Origin: Candidatus Nomurabacteria bacterium RIFOXYD2_FULL_35_12
Lineage (GTDB): Bacteria > Patescibacteriota > Minisyncoccia > Phycocordibacterales > UBA9973
NCBI GenBank assembly: GCA_001786365.1
Contig: MFWK01000006.1
Coordinates: 4,978 to 26,994 of the forward strand
DNA: 22,017 bases
Reading direction: 5' to 3'
The position numbers and the translations under genes are program-made. This document shows positions 13,003-20,032 of the stretch, piece by piece. Under the pieces are notes generated by a model. It was given only the letters and a program-made list of their open reading frames with translations, was not told the DNA's origin and searched no databases. Each line of letters starts with the position of its first letter. Position 1 is the first letter of the stretch.

Positions 13003-13046
13003 GAAACCCCCTTTCGGGGGTTTCTCGGGGTCTCCGACAAGGGAGA
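13003..13046 (+). terminator. GC-rich terminator hairpins after the PemK/MazF-like gene
   Basis: GAAACCCCC, a TTTC loop and GGGGGTTTC form a perfect 9-bp stem three bases after the stop codon. A second hairpin, GTCTCC-GGAGAC (13030-13046), follows. The lack of a T-run makes it an unusual terminator. TTCTCGGGGTC at 13022-13032 is shared with the insert in uvrD. Confidence 0.55.
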
Positions 13047-13109
13047 CATTTACCAAGTAAGTATAGCAGAAGCAAAGTGAATGTCAATATGCTAAAATAA
13101 AGATATAAA

Positions 13110-15452
13110 ATGAAAAAGATTTTACCTTACATTCTAATATTTGTTATCCTAGTCGGACTCTTTAGCCCGATGGTAAAGGTGGGGGCAGCTGATCCTGTTT
13201 TAGGAACTTGTGCAATTTCAAATTTGACAGAAGGGGGTCCTGTTCCAGAAGTAAATCATAAAGATCCAAATCCTGCACCTATTACTTTTGAAGAATGCCA
13301 AGCAAAAAAAACAAGAAATAATATTGTAAATTGGACAGAAAATGGTAAAACAAAAGCAGAAATAGTAAAAGAACCAGTACCAAAAAATACAGAAGGAAAT
13401 TCAGACTTTGATAATACAGTTAATGACCAACTTTGTGTATTAATACATTGGGCAAACGGCACTATGCAAGGGTGCATATTACAGATTGTTTATTGGACAT
13501 TTTACACACTTGGGGGCTGGCTACTCGCTGTGGCTGCTTATGTTTTTAATTATTTAATAGCAATTACGCTAAGTAGTACTTTTCTTATGGCAGGATTTGT
13601 CCCTAGCGCATGGGCAACTGTTAGAGATTTTTCAAATATTTTCTTCATAATTGTTTTGCTCTACTTAGCAATAGAAACAATTTTAGGGTTTAGTCATGAA
13701 GCAAAAAAAATAATAGTTCGGGTGATAATTATGGCTTTACTCATAAATTTTTCTATGTTTTTTACAAAAATTTTAATAGATACTTCAAACGTTTTGGCTT
13801 TAGTTTTTTATAATAAAATTAAAGTTCAATCTCCTAATTCTGGCTCATGGAAAGATGTTGCTGGAGGACTAACCAACTCTTTTAATCCGACAACAAAACT
13901 AAATGCGGATTTCTTTAAAAGCGCCGCTGACATAACAGTACCAGGGAAACCACCAACTGGGAGTGGAGTTTCTGTCGGAACATTAATAGGAATTACAGTA
14001 ATAGCAGGAGCAATTATGTTATTTGCTGCTTACGCACTTTTTGTATCAGCTTTAAGTTTCTTAGGCCGATTAGTTGAACTTTTCATATTAATTATTTTTT
14101 CTCCTTTTGCCTTTATGTCTTGGTCTGTTCCATTTCTAAGTGGCACAGAATATATAGGTTGGGACTCATGGTTTAAGCGCCTATTTTCAGTATCATTTAT
14201 GGCACCGATTTTTATGTTCTTTTTATATTTTATATTTTTATTGCTTGATAAACCAATGTTTAGTGGCATTGGTGAAGGTAGTAATGACTTAATGTTAAAA
14301 CTTTTAGGTATGATAATTCCTGCTTTAGTTGTTTTAGTTCTTCTTCTAAAAGCAACAAGTTTTGCAAAGAAAGGTTCTGGAGCACTAGGAGAAGTAGCAA
14401 TAAGTGGAGCTAAGTTAGCAGCTGGGCTTGCCGTTGGTGGAATAGCACTAGGTGGAGCTGCTGCACTAAGAGGCACAGTGGGTAGTGTTGCAAAATCAGT
14501 TCAAAATGATAGTGCTCGAGGAAAAGCTTTACAATTAAAATCTAATCTAAAAGATAATTTCAAAACTACAGCAAGCTATATTAACCCAATGTCATATGTA
14601 AGAAGTATGGGAACATTAGGAAAATATGCAACAGCAGGTGTTGCACAAGGAATACATGCAGTAGGAATTGGAGAAAAGATGAAAAGTCTTGATAAAAATT
14701 TAGAAGAAAAAAGTCACTCAACTCATATGCTTGATGCTAAAGCACAACAAGAATATGGGGATACTCATGGTAAAGATGTAAAATATAAAGATCTTATAGA
14801 AAGTGAACAAGAAAAAGTTAAAAAAGAAATAGATAAAGACGAAATAGCAAAAAAGAAATATGGAGATCAATTCCAGAAATTAGGATCACCACAAAAAGCT
14901 GAAATAATGAAAGATTATGATGATGGTGTAAGAATAATAGAAGATAGTGCCGGAGTAAAAACAATGGCAAAAGTTCTTGATATAAATCACAATGCTATAG
15001 CACCAGTTGATGCTGTAACAAATAATCCAATAAAAGATTCAAAAACAGGAAATGACTTAAAGGCAAATGAAGGGAAAATCAGAAGTGATGTTATTGCTGA
15101 ACAATCGAAAGTAAATTCTGCATTAGGAGAATTTGTGCAAGCATTAAGAAAAGGTAGTTACGATATAAGAAATCTTCCAGACATGTCAGCAAAATCTAAA
15201 GGAATATTCCCTAAAGGGGCAGTTGGACTCGCTGCTATGGTTGCAGCTGGAGTAAGAATGGGATTAAAAAAAGGTGGAGGAATTGAATATGGAACACCAC
15301 AAAAAGATGCATGGAAAGATGTAAAAAATACAATTACTGAAGCTCTAAAAAATGTTAAAATAAATGTTAGTTCAGGGGGAGGTGGAAGCCATGGAGGAGG
15401 ACATAGTGGCGGAGATCATGGCGTAAAAGAAGTAAAAAGTGTTGGACACTAA
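13110..15452 (+). CDS. VirB6/TrbL-like polytopic membrane protein of the T4SS
   Basis: The product has 780 residues. It starts with a signal segment (KKILPYILIFVILVGLFSP), then an outside Cys-containing loop of about 100 residues. Several hydrophobic helices follow (for example WTFYTLGGWLLAVAAYVFNY and FIIVLLYLAIETILGF), grouped at roughly 130-230 and 290-440. A further hydrophobic Gly/Ala stretch leads into a cytoplasmic-looking charged tail, ending in a Gly/His-rich GGGGSHGGGHSGGDHG. This layout fits VirB6/TrbL-type inner-membrane components, which form the translocation pore. The family assignment rests on architecture and on the neighbouring PrgI and VirB4 genes. The next gene starts 18 bases downstream, so they are probably one operon. 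Confidence 0.72.
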   Translation: MKKILPYILIFVILVGLFSPMVKVGAADPVLGTCAISNLTEGGPVPEVNHKDPNPAPITFEECQAKKTRNNIVNWTENGKTKAEIVKEPVPKNTEGNSDFDNTVNDQLCVLIHWANGTMQGCILQIVYWTFYTLGGWLLAVAAYVFNYLIAITLSSTFLMAGFVPSAWATVRDFSNIFFIIVLLYLAIETILGFSHEAKKIIVRVIIMALLINFSMFFTKILIDTSNVLALVFYNKIKVQSPNSGSWKDVAGGLTNSFNPTTKLNADFFKSAADITVPGKPPTGSGVSVGTLIGITVIAGAIMLFAAYALFVSALSFLGRLVELFILIIFSPFAFMSWSVPFLSGTEYIGWDSWFKRLFSVSFMAPIFMFFLYFIFLLLDKPMFSGIGEGSNDLMLKLLGMIIPALVVLVLLLKATSFAKKGSGALGEVAISGAKLAAGLAVGGIALGGAAALRGTVGSVAKSVQNDSARGKALQLKSNLKDNFKTTASYINPMSYVRSMGTLGKYATAGVAQGIHAVGIGEKMKSLDKNLEEKSHSTHMLDAKAQQEYGDTHGKDVKYKDLIESEQEKVKKEIDKDEIAKKKYGDQFQKLGSPQKAEIMKDYDDGVRIIEDSAGVKTMAKVLDINHNAIAPVDAVTNNPIKDSKTGNDLKANEGKIRSDVIAEQSKVNSALGEFVQALRKGSYDIRNLPDMSAKSKGIFPKGAVGLAAMVAAGVRMGLKKGGGIEYGTPQKDAWKDVKNTITEALKNVKINVSSGGGGSHGGGHSGGDHGVKEVKSVGH

Positions 15453-15470
15453 AATAATAAATAAAAAATT

Positions 15471-16505
15471 ATGGACCCAAAAGAATTACAAGAAAAAATA
15501 GCTCTATACTTCTCAAAACTTCCACCAGATGCGCAAGAAGTTTTTTCCAGTATGAAATGGCTTGAAACTCTTCAAACTATTAGTCTGAAATACAATCTAA
15601 ATCAAAAACAACAAGAAACACTAAGCACGGAAACGACTCTCGTACTTCTCGGTATTATCCATTTAGTTGAATACGAAGAAAATCTAACAAATGAATTAGG
15701 GCTAGAAAGAGATCCATCTGAAAGAATGCTAGTAGAAATACAAGATTCTATTCTAAAAAATATTCGTCCACAACTTATACAAGCATTTGATGCTAATCAA
15801 AAAGTAGAAATAGAAGAAACACAAAATATTGAACAAGGGTTAGACAAACGTTTTACAGAGCTACCAAAAGAAATTAAAGACATAATTGAAAAATCAAACT
15901 ATAAAATAACTCTTTATAATATTGCAAAAAGATACAATCTAAATGTTGTTCAGATGGGAGATTTGGAAAAAAATGTTACTAATTTAATAAATGGTTCTAT
16001 TAATCCAAATAATTTCCAAGATTTTATAGAAAAAGATATAAAATTATCACCTGAGGTTATAACAAAATTAATAAATGACTTAAACGAAAAGATATTCTTA
16101 AAAATAAGGGAATCTTTAAAATTAATAAATACACCAACAGAAAAAACACCGGAAAAAGTAAACGACTCACAAATTCTAAATTCCGCTGGTATTGAAATAG
16201 TCCCAGAAAAATTAGAACTACCCATCACAGAGAAACTTCCAGAAAAAAGAGAAGAAATTTTAAAGAAGATAGAAAATCCAGACGCAGTTCACCCCGTTAG
16301 AAGCATGTCGCCCCAAGGTGACAGTAGCACTCTCGTACTCGAGAGGGCGGCTTCTAACGGGGTGCACCCAATTTTAGTACAGAAATTATCCAGCTCTATG
16401 CAAACTCCGATGGTAAAGACTGAGCACACATTAAACAACCTAACACCAAGTAGTACACCTAAAATAGCACCGAAAATAGATCCATATAGAGAGATTCCGG
16501 AATAA
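15471..16505 (+). CDS. Soluble helical T4SS-locus protein with a duplicated domain
   Basis: I do not recognise this 344-residue protein. It has no signal or membrane segment. Two similar helical units occur at about 17-62 (LPPDAQEVF... LKYNLNQKQ...) and 131-176 (LPKEIKDII... KRYNLNVVQ...), sharing LPxxxxxxI, a YNLNxxQ turn and a following leucine-rich helix. This suggests an internal duplication. The C-terminal third is Pro/Glu/Lys-rich and probably disordered; palindromic element copy 5 lies there in frame (residues 275-297). Its place between the VirB6-like gene and PrgI suggests a cytoplasmic accessory role in the secretion system, which is inference. Confidence 0.6.
   Translation: MDPKELQEKIALYFSKLPPDAQEVFSSMKWLETLQTISLKYNLNQKQQETLSTETTLVLLGIIHLVEYEENLTNELGLERDPSERMLVEIQDSILKNIRPQLIQAFDANQKVEIEETQNIEQGLDKRFTELPKEIKDIIEKSNYKITLYNIAKRYNLNVVQMGDLEKNVTNLINGSINPNNFQDFIEKDIKLSPEVITKLINDLNEKIFLKIRESLKLINTPTEKTPEKVNDSQILNSAGIEIVPEKLELPITEKLPEKREEILKKIENPDAVHPVRSMSPQGDSSTLVLERAASNGVHPILVQKLSSSMQTPMVKTEHTLNNLTPSSTPKIAPKIDPYREIPE
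16290..16364. repeat. CCCGTTAGA palindromic element, copy 5 (69 bp, in frame in the helical protein)
   Basis: CACCCCGTTAGAAGC (16290-16304) and GCTTCTAACGGGGTG (16350-16364) form a 15-bp perfect stem. Inside are two further hairpins, TGTCGCC-ccaa-GGTGACA and CTCTCG-tact-CGAGAG, so the RNA or single strand can fold as a three-way junction. It is read as residues 275-297, PVRS to SNG. Its length equals that of copy 3 exactly. Confidence 0.9.
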
Positions 16506-16515
16506 AGGACAATGC

Positions 16516-16793
16516 TCCCGTTAGAGATCATTTATGTTTTATTACACTTATATATTAAAAAGTAAAAAGGACGGCAAGATTTATACTGGATATACAAAAG
16601 ATTTACGGAAGCGCCTAGATCAGCATAATAAAGGTTTATCTACATATACGAAAGGACGAGGCCCATTTATTTTGATATACTATGAAGGATGTTTATTGGA
16701 AGATAAAGCAAGGTCGAGAGAATTATTTTTAAAATCTGGGATGGGCAAGCGTTATCTGAAAAATAGATTAGGCGCTTCCTATCTCTAACGGGA
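16516..16793 (+). mobile_element. Candidate mobile element: GIY-YIG nuclease gene between CCCGTTAGA inverted ends
   Basis: TCCCGTTAGAGAT (16516-16528) and ATCTCTAACGGGA (16781-16793) are a perfect 13-bp inverted repeat with the same core as six other palindromic elements here. From CCC to GGG it is 276 bp, a multiple of three. Its only content is a complete GIY-YIG nuclease gene, whose stop codon TAA is part of the right end. ATGC lies outside both ends (16512-16515 and 16793-16796), which is weak evidence of a target duplication. The PrgI start codon directly follows the right end. Confidence 0.75.
16534..16788 (+). CDS. GIY-YIG nuclease, URI type, inside an inverted-repeat element
   Basis: This is an 84-residue single-domain GIY-YIG endonuclease. 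The GIY-YIG core is degenerate: YTYILKS followed by KIYTGYTKDLRKRLDQHNKG, with the conserved Arg in DLRKRL. The metal-binding Glu is probably the one in SRELFLKSGMGKR. Proteins of this URI-like type are common in Patescibacteria and usually lack an assigned role. The first ATG lies five bases after the left inverted repeat, and the last codons plus TAA are inside the right repeat. The gene is therefore fully contained in the element. A role in cutting or spreading the palindromic repeats is inferred only from this arrangement. No promoter or ribosome-binding site is seen; it may be read with the secretion operon. Confidence 0.88.
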   Translation: MFYYTYILKSKKDGKIYTGYTKDLRKRLDQHNKGLSTYTKGRGPFILIYYEGCLLEDKARSRELFLKSGMGKRYLKNRLGASYL

Positions 16794-17227
16794 TGCAATT
16801 CAAAGTTCCACAATTTTTAGACATAGAGGACAAAATTTTCGGACCCTTCACTTTCAAGGAGTTCGTCTATTTGGCTGGTGGAGCTGGGTTGTGTTTTGTG
16901 CTTTATAGAGTTCTCGGACTCTTCTGGGGAGCGATACCCATCCTAGCAGTAGGAGGGCTAGCGATAGCTCTGGCTCGATATAGACCAAACAACAAACCTT
17001 TTATTGAAATGATAGAGGCAGGATTTAACTATTTTGTACAAAGCAAACTTTATATCTGGAAAATACGCAGAAATAAAATAAAGAATGTGCAAATTGCCAA
17101 TGAAAATAATGGGAAAAATGTATTAAATAGAGACATGGTAAGATTAAGCGGAAACAAACTTCGAGATTTGGCTTGGAGTCTTGATGTATTAGATTTAAAT
17201 AAACACAGAGAAACACAATCCCGTTAG
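16793..17227 (+). CDS. PrgI-family T4SS membrane protein
   Basis: The product has 144 residues. QFKVPQFLDIEDKIFGPFTF is the typical start of the PrgI family (Pfam PF12666). Two closely spaced hydrophobic segments (about 26-45 and 47-62) form a helical hairpin, followed by YRPNNKPFIEMIEAGFNYFV and a basic tail. In Gram-positive and Patescibacteria systems this small protein sits next to VirB4 and takes the place of VirB3. Both ends of the gene touch palindromic elements: the ATG directly follows the GGG of the GIY-YIG element, and the stop codon TAG is the one in CCCGTTAG of element copy 7. The last residues (QSR) are thus encoded in part by the element, and the C-terminus may have been changed by the insertion. 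Confidence 0.85.
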   Translation: MQFKVPQFLDIEDKIFGPFTFKEFVYLAGGAGLCFVLYRVLGLFWGAIPILAVGGLAIALARYRPNNKPFIEMIEAGFNYFVQSKLYIWKIRRNKIKNVQIANENNGKNVLNRDMVRLSGNKLRDLAWSLDVLDLNKHRETQSR

Positions 17228-17338
17228 AAGCCACGGTCGCAGTAAAATATATAAAATGATGTTAAAAACAGAAAGAAAATTTAATAACATAATCAAGCAT
17301 AGTCGAGGTCTGTTGACCGCGACCTGCTTCTAACGGGA
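17219..17338. repeat. CCCGTTAGA palindromic element, copy 7 (118 bp, between PrgI and TraC-N genes)
   Basis: TCCCGTTAGAAGC (17219-17231) and GCTTCTAACGGGA (17326-17338) are perfect 13-bp inverted ends. Just inside is a second inverted pair, GGTCGC/GCGACC, around an AT-rich middle without a gene. From CCC to GGG it is 118 bp, not a multiple of three. The left end supplies the TAG stop of PrgI, and the right end abuts the ATG of the next gene. Confidence 0.88.
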
Positions 17339-17976
17339 TGGCCTTAAATGCAAAAGCAACTCAAGAGTTTGTCCCGATAAAAGAAGTCCGCGATGGAGTA
17401 ATCGTGCTAAAAGACGGCGGGCTACGGGCAATCGTGCTAGCAAATTCTGTAAACTTGTCTTTAAAATCCGACGATGAACAAAAGGCAACCATTCTCCAGT
17501 TCCAAAATTTCTTAAACACTCTTGATTTTGCTATACAAATATCTGTTCAAAGTAGAAGGCTAGACATCCGCCCTTATCTGACGCTCTTGGAAGATAGAGA
17601 AAAAGTCCAAAGCGAGCCATTGCTCAAATTACAAACAAAAGAATACATAGAATTCATCAGAAAGTTCACCGAAGATGTCAGTATTATGACAAAAAGTTTC
17701 TTTATTGTAGTTCCATATACTCATACTGTCCTAAAATCAGATTCCGGTATTCTAAAAAGATTATTCGGGGGGAAAAGTGCTGAGGAAATAAAAATGGCAA
17801 GTCAGGAAGATTTTGAAGAAAAGAGATCGCAATTAGAAGAGAGGGTGAGTGTAATAGAGCAAGGGCTTAATCGTTGTGGTATAAAGTCAGCCCAACTAGG
17901 AACTGAAGAAGTAGTGGAAGTATTTTATAAAGTTTTCAATCCAGGAGAAGTGGAAGGGAAAATTAGACTGGAGTAG
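17338..17976 (+). CDS. TraC-like N-terminal domain protein of the T4SS
   Basis: The product has 212 residues. It resembles the N-terminal, non-ATPase part of TraC/VirB4: FVPIKEVRDGVIVLKDGGLR, then LNTLDFAIQISVQSRRLDI and FTEDVSIMTKSFFIVVPY. No Walker motif is present. A separate gene of this kind before VirB4 is familiar in Patescibacteria loci, so it is probably a partner subunit rather than a broken VirB4. The ATG directly follows the right end of palindromic element copy 7, so no normal leader or ribosome-binding site from the native sequence remains. It is followed by a 114-bp gap of AAAGT-type repeats. Confidence 0.75.
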   Translation: MALNAKATQEFVPIKEVRDGVIVLKDGGLRAIVLANSVNLSLKSDDEQKATILQFQNFLNTLDFAIQISVQSRRLDIRPYLTLLEDREKVQSEPLLKLQTKEYIEFIRKFTEDVSIMTKSFFIVVPYTHTVLKSDSGILKRLFGGKSAEEIKMASQEDFEEKRSQLEERVSVIEQGLNRCGIKSAQLGTEEVVEVFYKVFNPGEVEGKIRLE

Positions 17977-17985
17977 TCTAATTTT

Positions 17986-18085
17986 CAAGTAAAAAGTTAT
18001 AAAGTATCAAGTTTATCAAGTAAATACAATACAAAACAAATTAATCCAACTTTATAACTTTATGAACCTTATGAACTTTTAACTA
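17986..18085. repeat. AAAGTTATAAAGT inverted repeat before virB4
   Basis: AAAGTTATAAAGT (17993-18005) is repeated in inverted orientation as ACTTTATAACTTT (18049-18061). The right part, reversed, reads CTAGTTAAAAGTTCATAAGG, like the copy at 12559-12600. It fills the gap between the TraC-N and virB4 genes and could form a large hairpin in the operon RNA. Confidence 0.55.
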
Positions 18086-18090
18086 GATAT

Positions 18091-19932
18091 ATGTCAATAT
18101 TAGATAAATTATTCAAACAAAATAGTATAGGAAAAAACAATGATGTAAAAGCATCAGTAATGGCAGTCTTACCGGAACAAATATATGAATCAGCTAGTCT
18201 AGAGCTCCAAGACATCATCGCGCCTTCCGCTCTTAAAATAGAATCAAAATCCATAAACTTGGGAAACAAAATCGCCCGCACATTTTTCATAATATCTTAT
18301 CCGAGATTTCTAACTGATAACTGGTTTTCTCCAATAATCAATTTGGACAAAATTTTTGATATTTCAATATTCATCCATCCGATAGACACATCTATCATCC
18401 TCCGCCAATTCCAGAAAAAAGTAGCGGAAGTCCAAAGCCAGATAAATATGCGTGAAGGTAAAGGCATGGTCCGAGATCCGATGCTGGATACTTCTTATCA
18501 AGACTTGGAAGGCCTCCGTGATAGTCTCATCCAAGCTCAAGAAAAGATGTTTGATGTAGGTATTTACATCACTATCTATGCCGACAATGAACTAGAGCTT
18601 TTTAAAGTTGAAAATGAAATCAAGTCCATGTTGGAATCAAAATTGATTTACATAAAACCGGCAATATTCCAACAAGAAGATGGTTTTAAGAGTGTCTTAC
18701 CGATAAATAGCGACTTGCTAGGCATTCATCAAAAATTAAATTCTGAACCACTTTCCAGCGTATTTCCATTTATTTCTTTTGACCTCACGATGGATAAGGG
18801 AATACTCTACGGCATAAATAGACACAACTCATCACTCGTTATTTTTGACAGATTTTCTCTTGAAAACTACAACTCTGTGACTTTTGCAAAGTCTGGTTCA
18901 GGAAAATCTTATGCTACAAAACTAGAAATCTTAAGATCTTTGATGTTTGACGTGGATGTGATGGTGATAGACCCGGAAAGGGAATATGAATTCTTGGCTG
19001 AAGCAGTCGGTGGAAGATATTTCAATATTTCTCTCTCTTCGGATCACCACATGAACCCTTTTGATTTACCGATTCCAAGAGAAGACGAAACAGCAGAAGA
19101 TGTCTTGCGTTCAAATATCATAAACTTGGTCGGACTTTTCAGATTGATGCTAGGAGGACTCACTCCAGAAGAAGATTCAATGGTGGACAGAGCTATTTCA
19201 GAAACTTATGCGATAAAAGACATCACTGCAAAATCAGATTTCTCAAATATTGAACCTCCGTTACTTTCAGATTTTGAAATGGTCTTAGGAGGAATGGATG
19301 GCAGTGACTCTGTGATTGCTCGTTTAGCAAAATACACCAAAGGTTCTTGGTCTACATTTTTAAATAGGCCAAGTAATGTAGATATAAACAAAAAATTCGT
19401 AGTTTTTTCTGTTCGTGATATGGAAGATGAATTAAAACCAGTCGCAATGTATATAATCATGCATTATATCTGGAATGCTATTCGTAAAAATTTGAAAAAG
19501 CGCCTGCTCGTCATCGATGAGGCCTGGTGGATGATGAAATCCGAAGATACTGCTTCATTCTTGTATTCTATTGCTAAAAGAGGCAGAAAATACTATCTAG
19601 GCCTTTCCACCATCACCCAAGACGCCGCAGACTTTATGAAGTCTCCTTATGGCGTGCCTATTATTACAAACTCTTCTATTCAACTCCTCTTAAAACAATC
19701 TCCCACCACTATCGATGTTTTGCAAAAAACTTTCAATCTGACTGATGAAGAAAAATATCTACTCTTGGAATCCAGTGTAGGGGAGGGTATATTCTTTGCT
19801 GGCTTGAAACACGTTGCCATAAAAATTATAGCTTCTTATATAGAAGACCAGATCATTACCTCTGACCCATCACAAATACTCTTGAACAAAAAGGCAAAAG
19901 AAGAAGCAGAAGCAGGAGAATTAGGAAAATAA
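18091..19932 (+). CDS. virB4: VirB4/TraC-type secretion ATPase
   Basis: This 613-residue ATPase powers assembly or substrate transfer in type IV secretion systems, bound to the inner membrane from the cytoplasmic side. The N-terminal part (about 1-230) is the VirB4 lead domain, including FRQ-type coiled coil around residues 105-155. The C-terminal RecA-like domain has Walker A KSGSGKS (about 267-273), DPEREYEFLAEAVGGRYFNI, Walker B LLVIDEAWWMM (about 470) and the family's STITQDAADFM followed by ITNSSIQLLLKQS. All motifs are intact. The start follows GATAT with no ribosome-binding site. With PrgI and the TraC-N gene it defines the locus as a T4SS. In Patescibacteria it may serve DNA uptake, attachment or host contact; the role here is unknown. 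Confidence 0.93.
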   Translation: MSILDKLFKQNSIGKNNDVKASVMAVLPEQIYESASLELQDIIAPSALKIESKSINLGNKIARTFFIISYPRFLTDNWFSPIINLDKIFDISIFIHPIDTSIILRQFQKKVAEVQSQINMREGKGMVRDPMLDTSYQDLEGLRDSLIQAQEKMFDVGIYITIYADNELELFKVENEIKSMLESKLIYIKPAIFQQEDGFKSVLPINSDLLGIHQKLNSEPLSSVFPFISFDLTMDKGILYGINRHNSSLVIFDRFSLENYNSVTFAKSGSGKSYATKLEILRSLMFDVDVMVIDPEREYEFLAEAVGGRYFNISLSSDHHMNPFDLPIPREDETAEDVLRSNIINLVGLFRLMLGGLTPEEDSMVDRAISETYAIKDITAKSDFSNIEPPLLSDFEMVLGGMDGSDSVIARLAKYTKGSWSTFLNRPSNVDINKKFVVFSVRDMEDELKPVAMYIIMHYIWNAIRKNLKKRLLVIDEAWWMMKSEDTASFLYSIAKRGRKYYLGLSTITQDAADFMKSPYGVPIITNSSIQLLLKQSPTTIDVLQKTFNLTDEEKYLLLESSVGEGIFFAGLKHVAIKIIASYIEDQIITSDPSQILLNKKAKEEAEAGELGK

Positions 19933-19940
19933 CAAAAACA

Positions 19941-20003
19941 CCTCACCCCGGCTTTCAGCCACCCCTCTCCATTTACATAAATGGAGAGGGGACGGGGGTG
20001 AGG
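19941..20003. terminator. Long nested hairpin after virB4
   Basis: CCCCTCTCCATTT (19962-19974) and AAATGGAGAGGGG (19979-19991) form a perfect 13-bp stem with a four-base loop. An outer pair, CCTCACCCC with GGGGTGAGG, and a side hairpin, GGCT-ttc-AGCC, complete it. It begins eight bases after the virB4 stop. The CCTCACCCC/CCCTCTCC pattern is a widespread interspersed repeat in bacteria. Here it probably ends the virB4 transcript before the next promoter. Confidence 0.65.
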
Positions 20004-20020
20004 GAGTTATAAAATTGTGT

Positions 20021-20026
20021 TATAAT
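20021..20026 (+). promoter_or_regulatory. -10 box giving a leaderless message
   Basis: A perfect TATAAT lies six bases before the ATG at 20033, so transcription should start at or next to the start codon. Confidence 0.5.
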
Positions 20027-20032
20027 TAATTT

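Noticed and set aside
14030..14476. 148-codon minus-strand ORF inside the VirB6-like gene
   Set aside because: It is low-complexity antisense to membrane helices, with no promoter or recognisable domain.
16290..17338. CRISPR-like array from the recurring CCCGTTAGAAG units
   Set aside because: The units are paired as inverted ends with unequal spacing and lie in different genes; there are no regular direct repeats or spacers and no cas genes.
17338..19932. virB4 broken into two pieces by a frameshift
   Set aside because: The two genes are separated by 114 bp of repeat DNA, each has its own start and complete domains, and a separate TraC-N gene is usual in this kind of locus.
19941..20003. 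Small regulatory RNA gene in the long hairpin after virB4
   Set aside because: There is no promoter of its own, and the CCTCACCCC/CCCTCTCC pattern is a common interspersed repeat; a terminator is the simpler reading.
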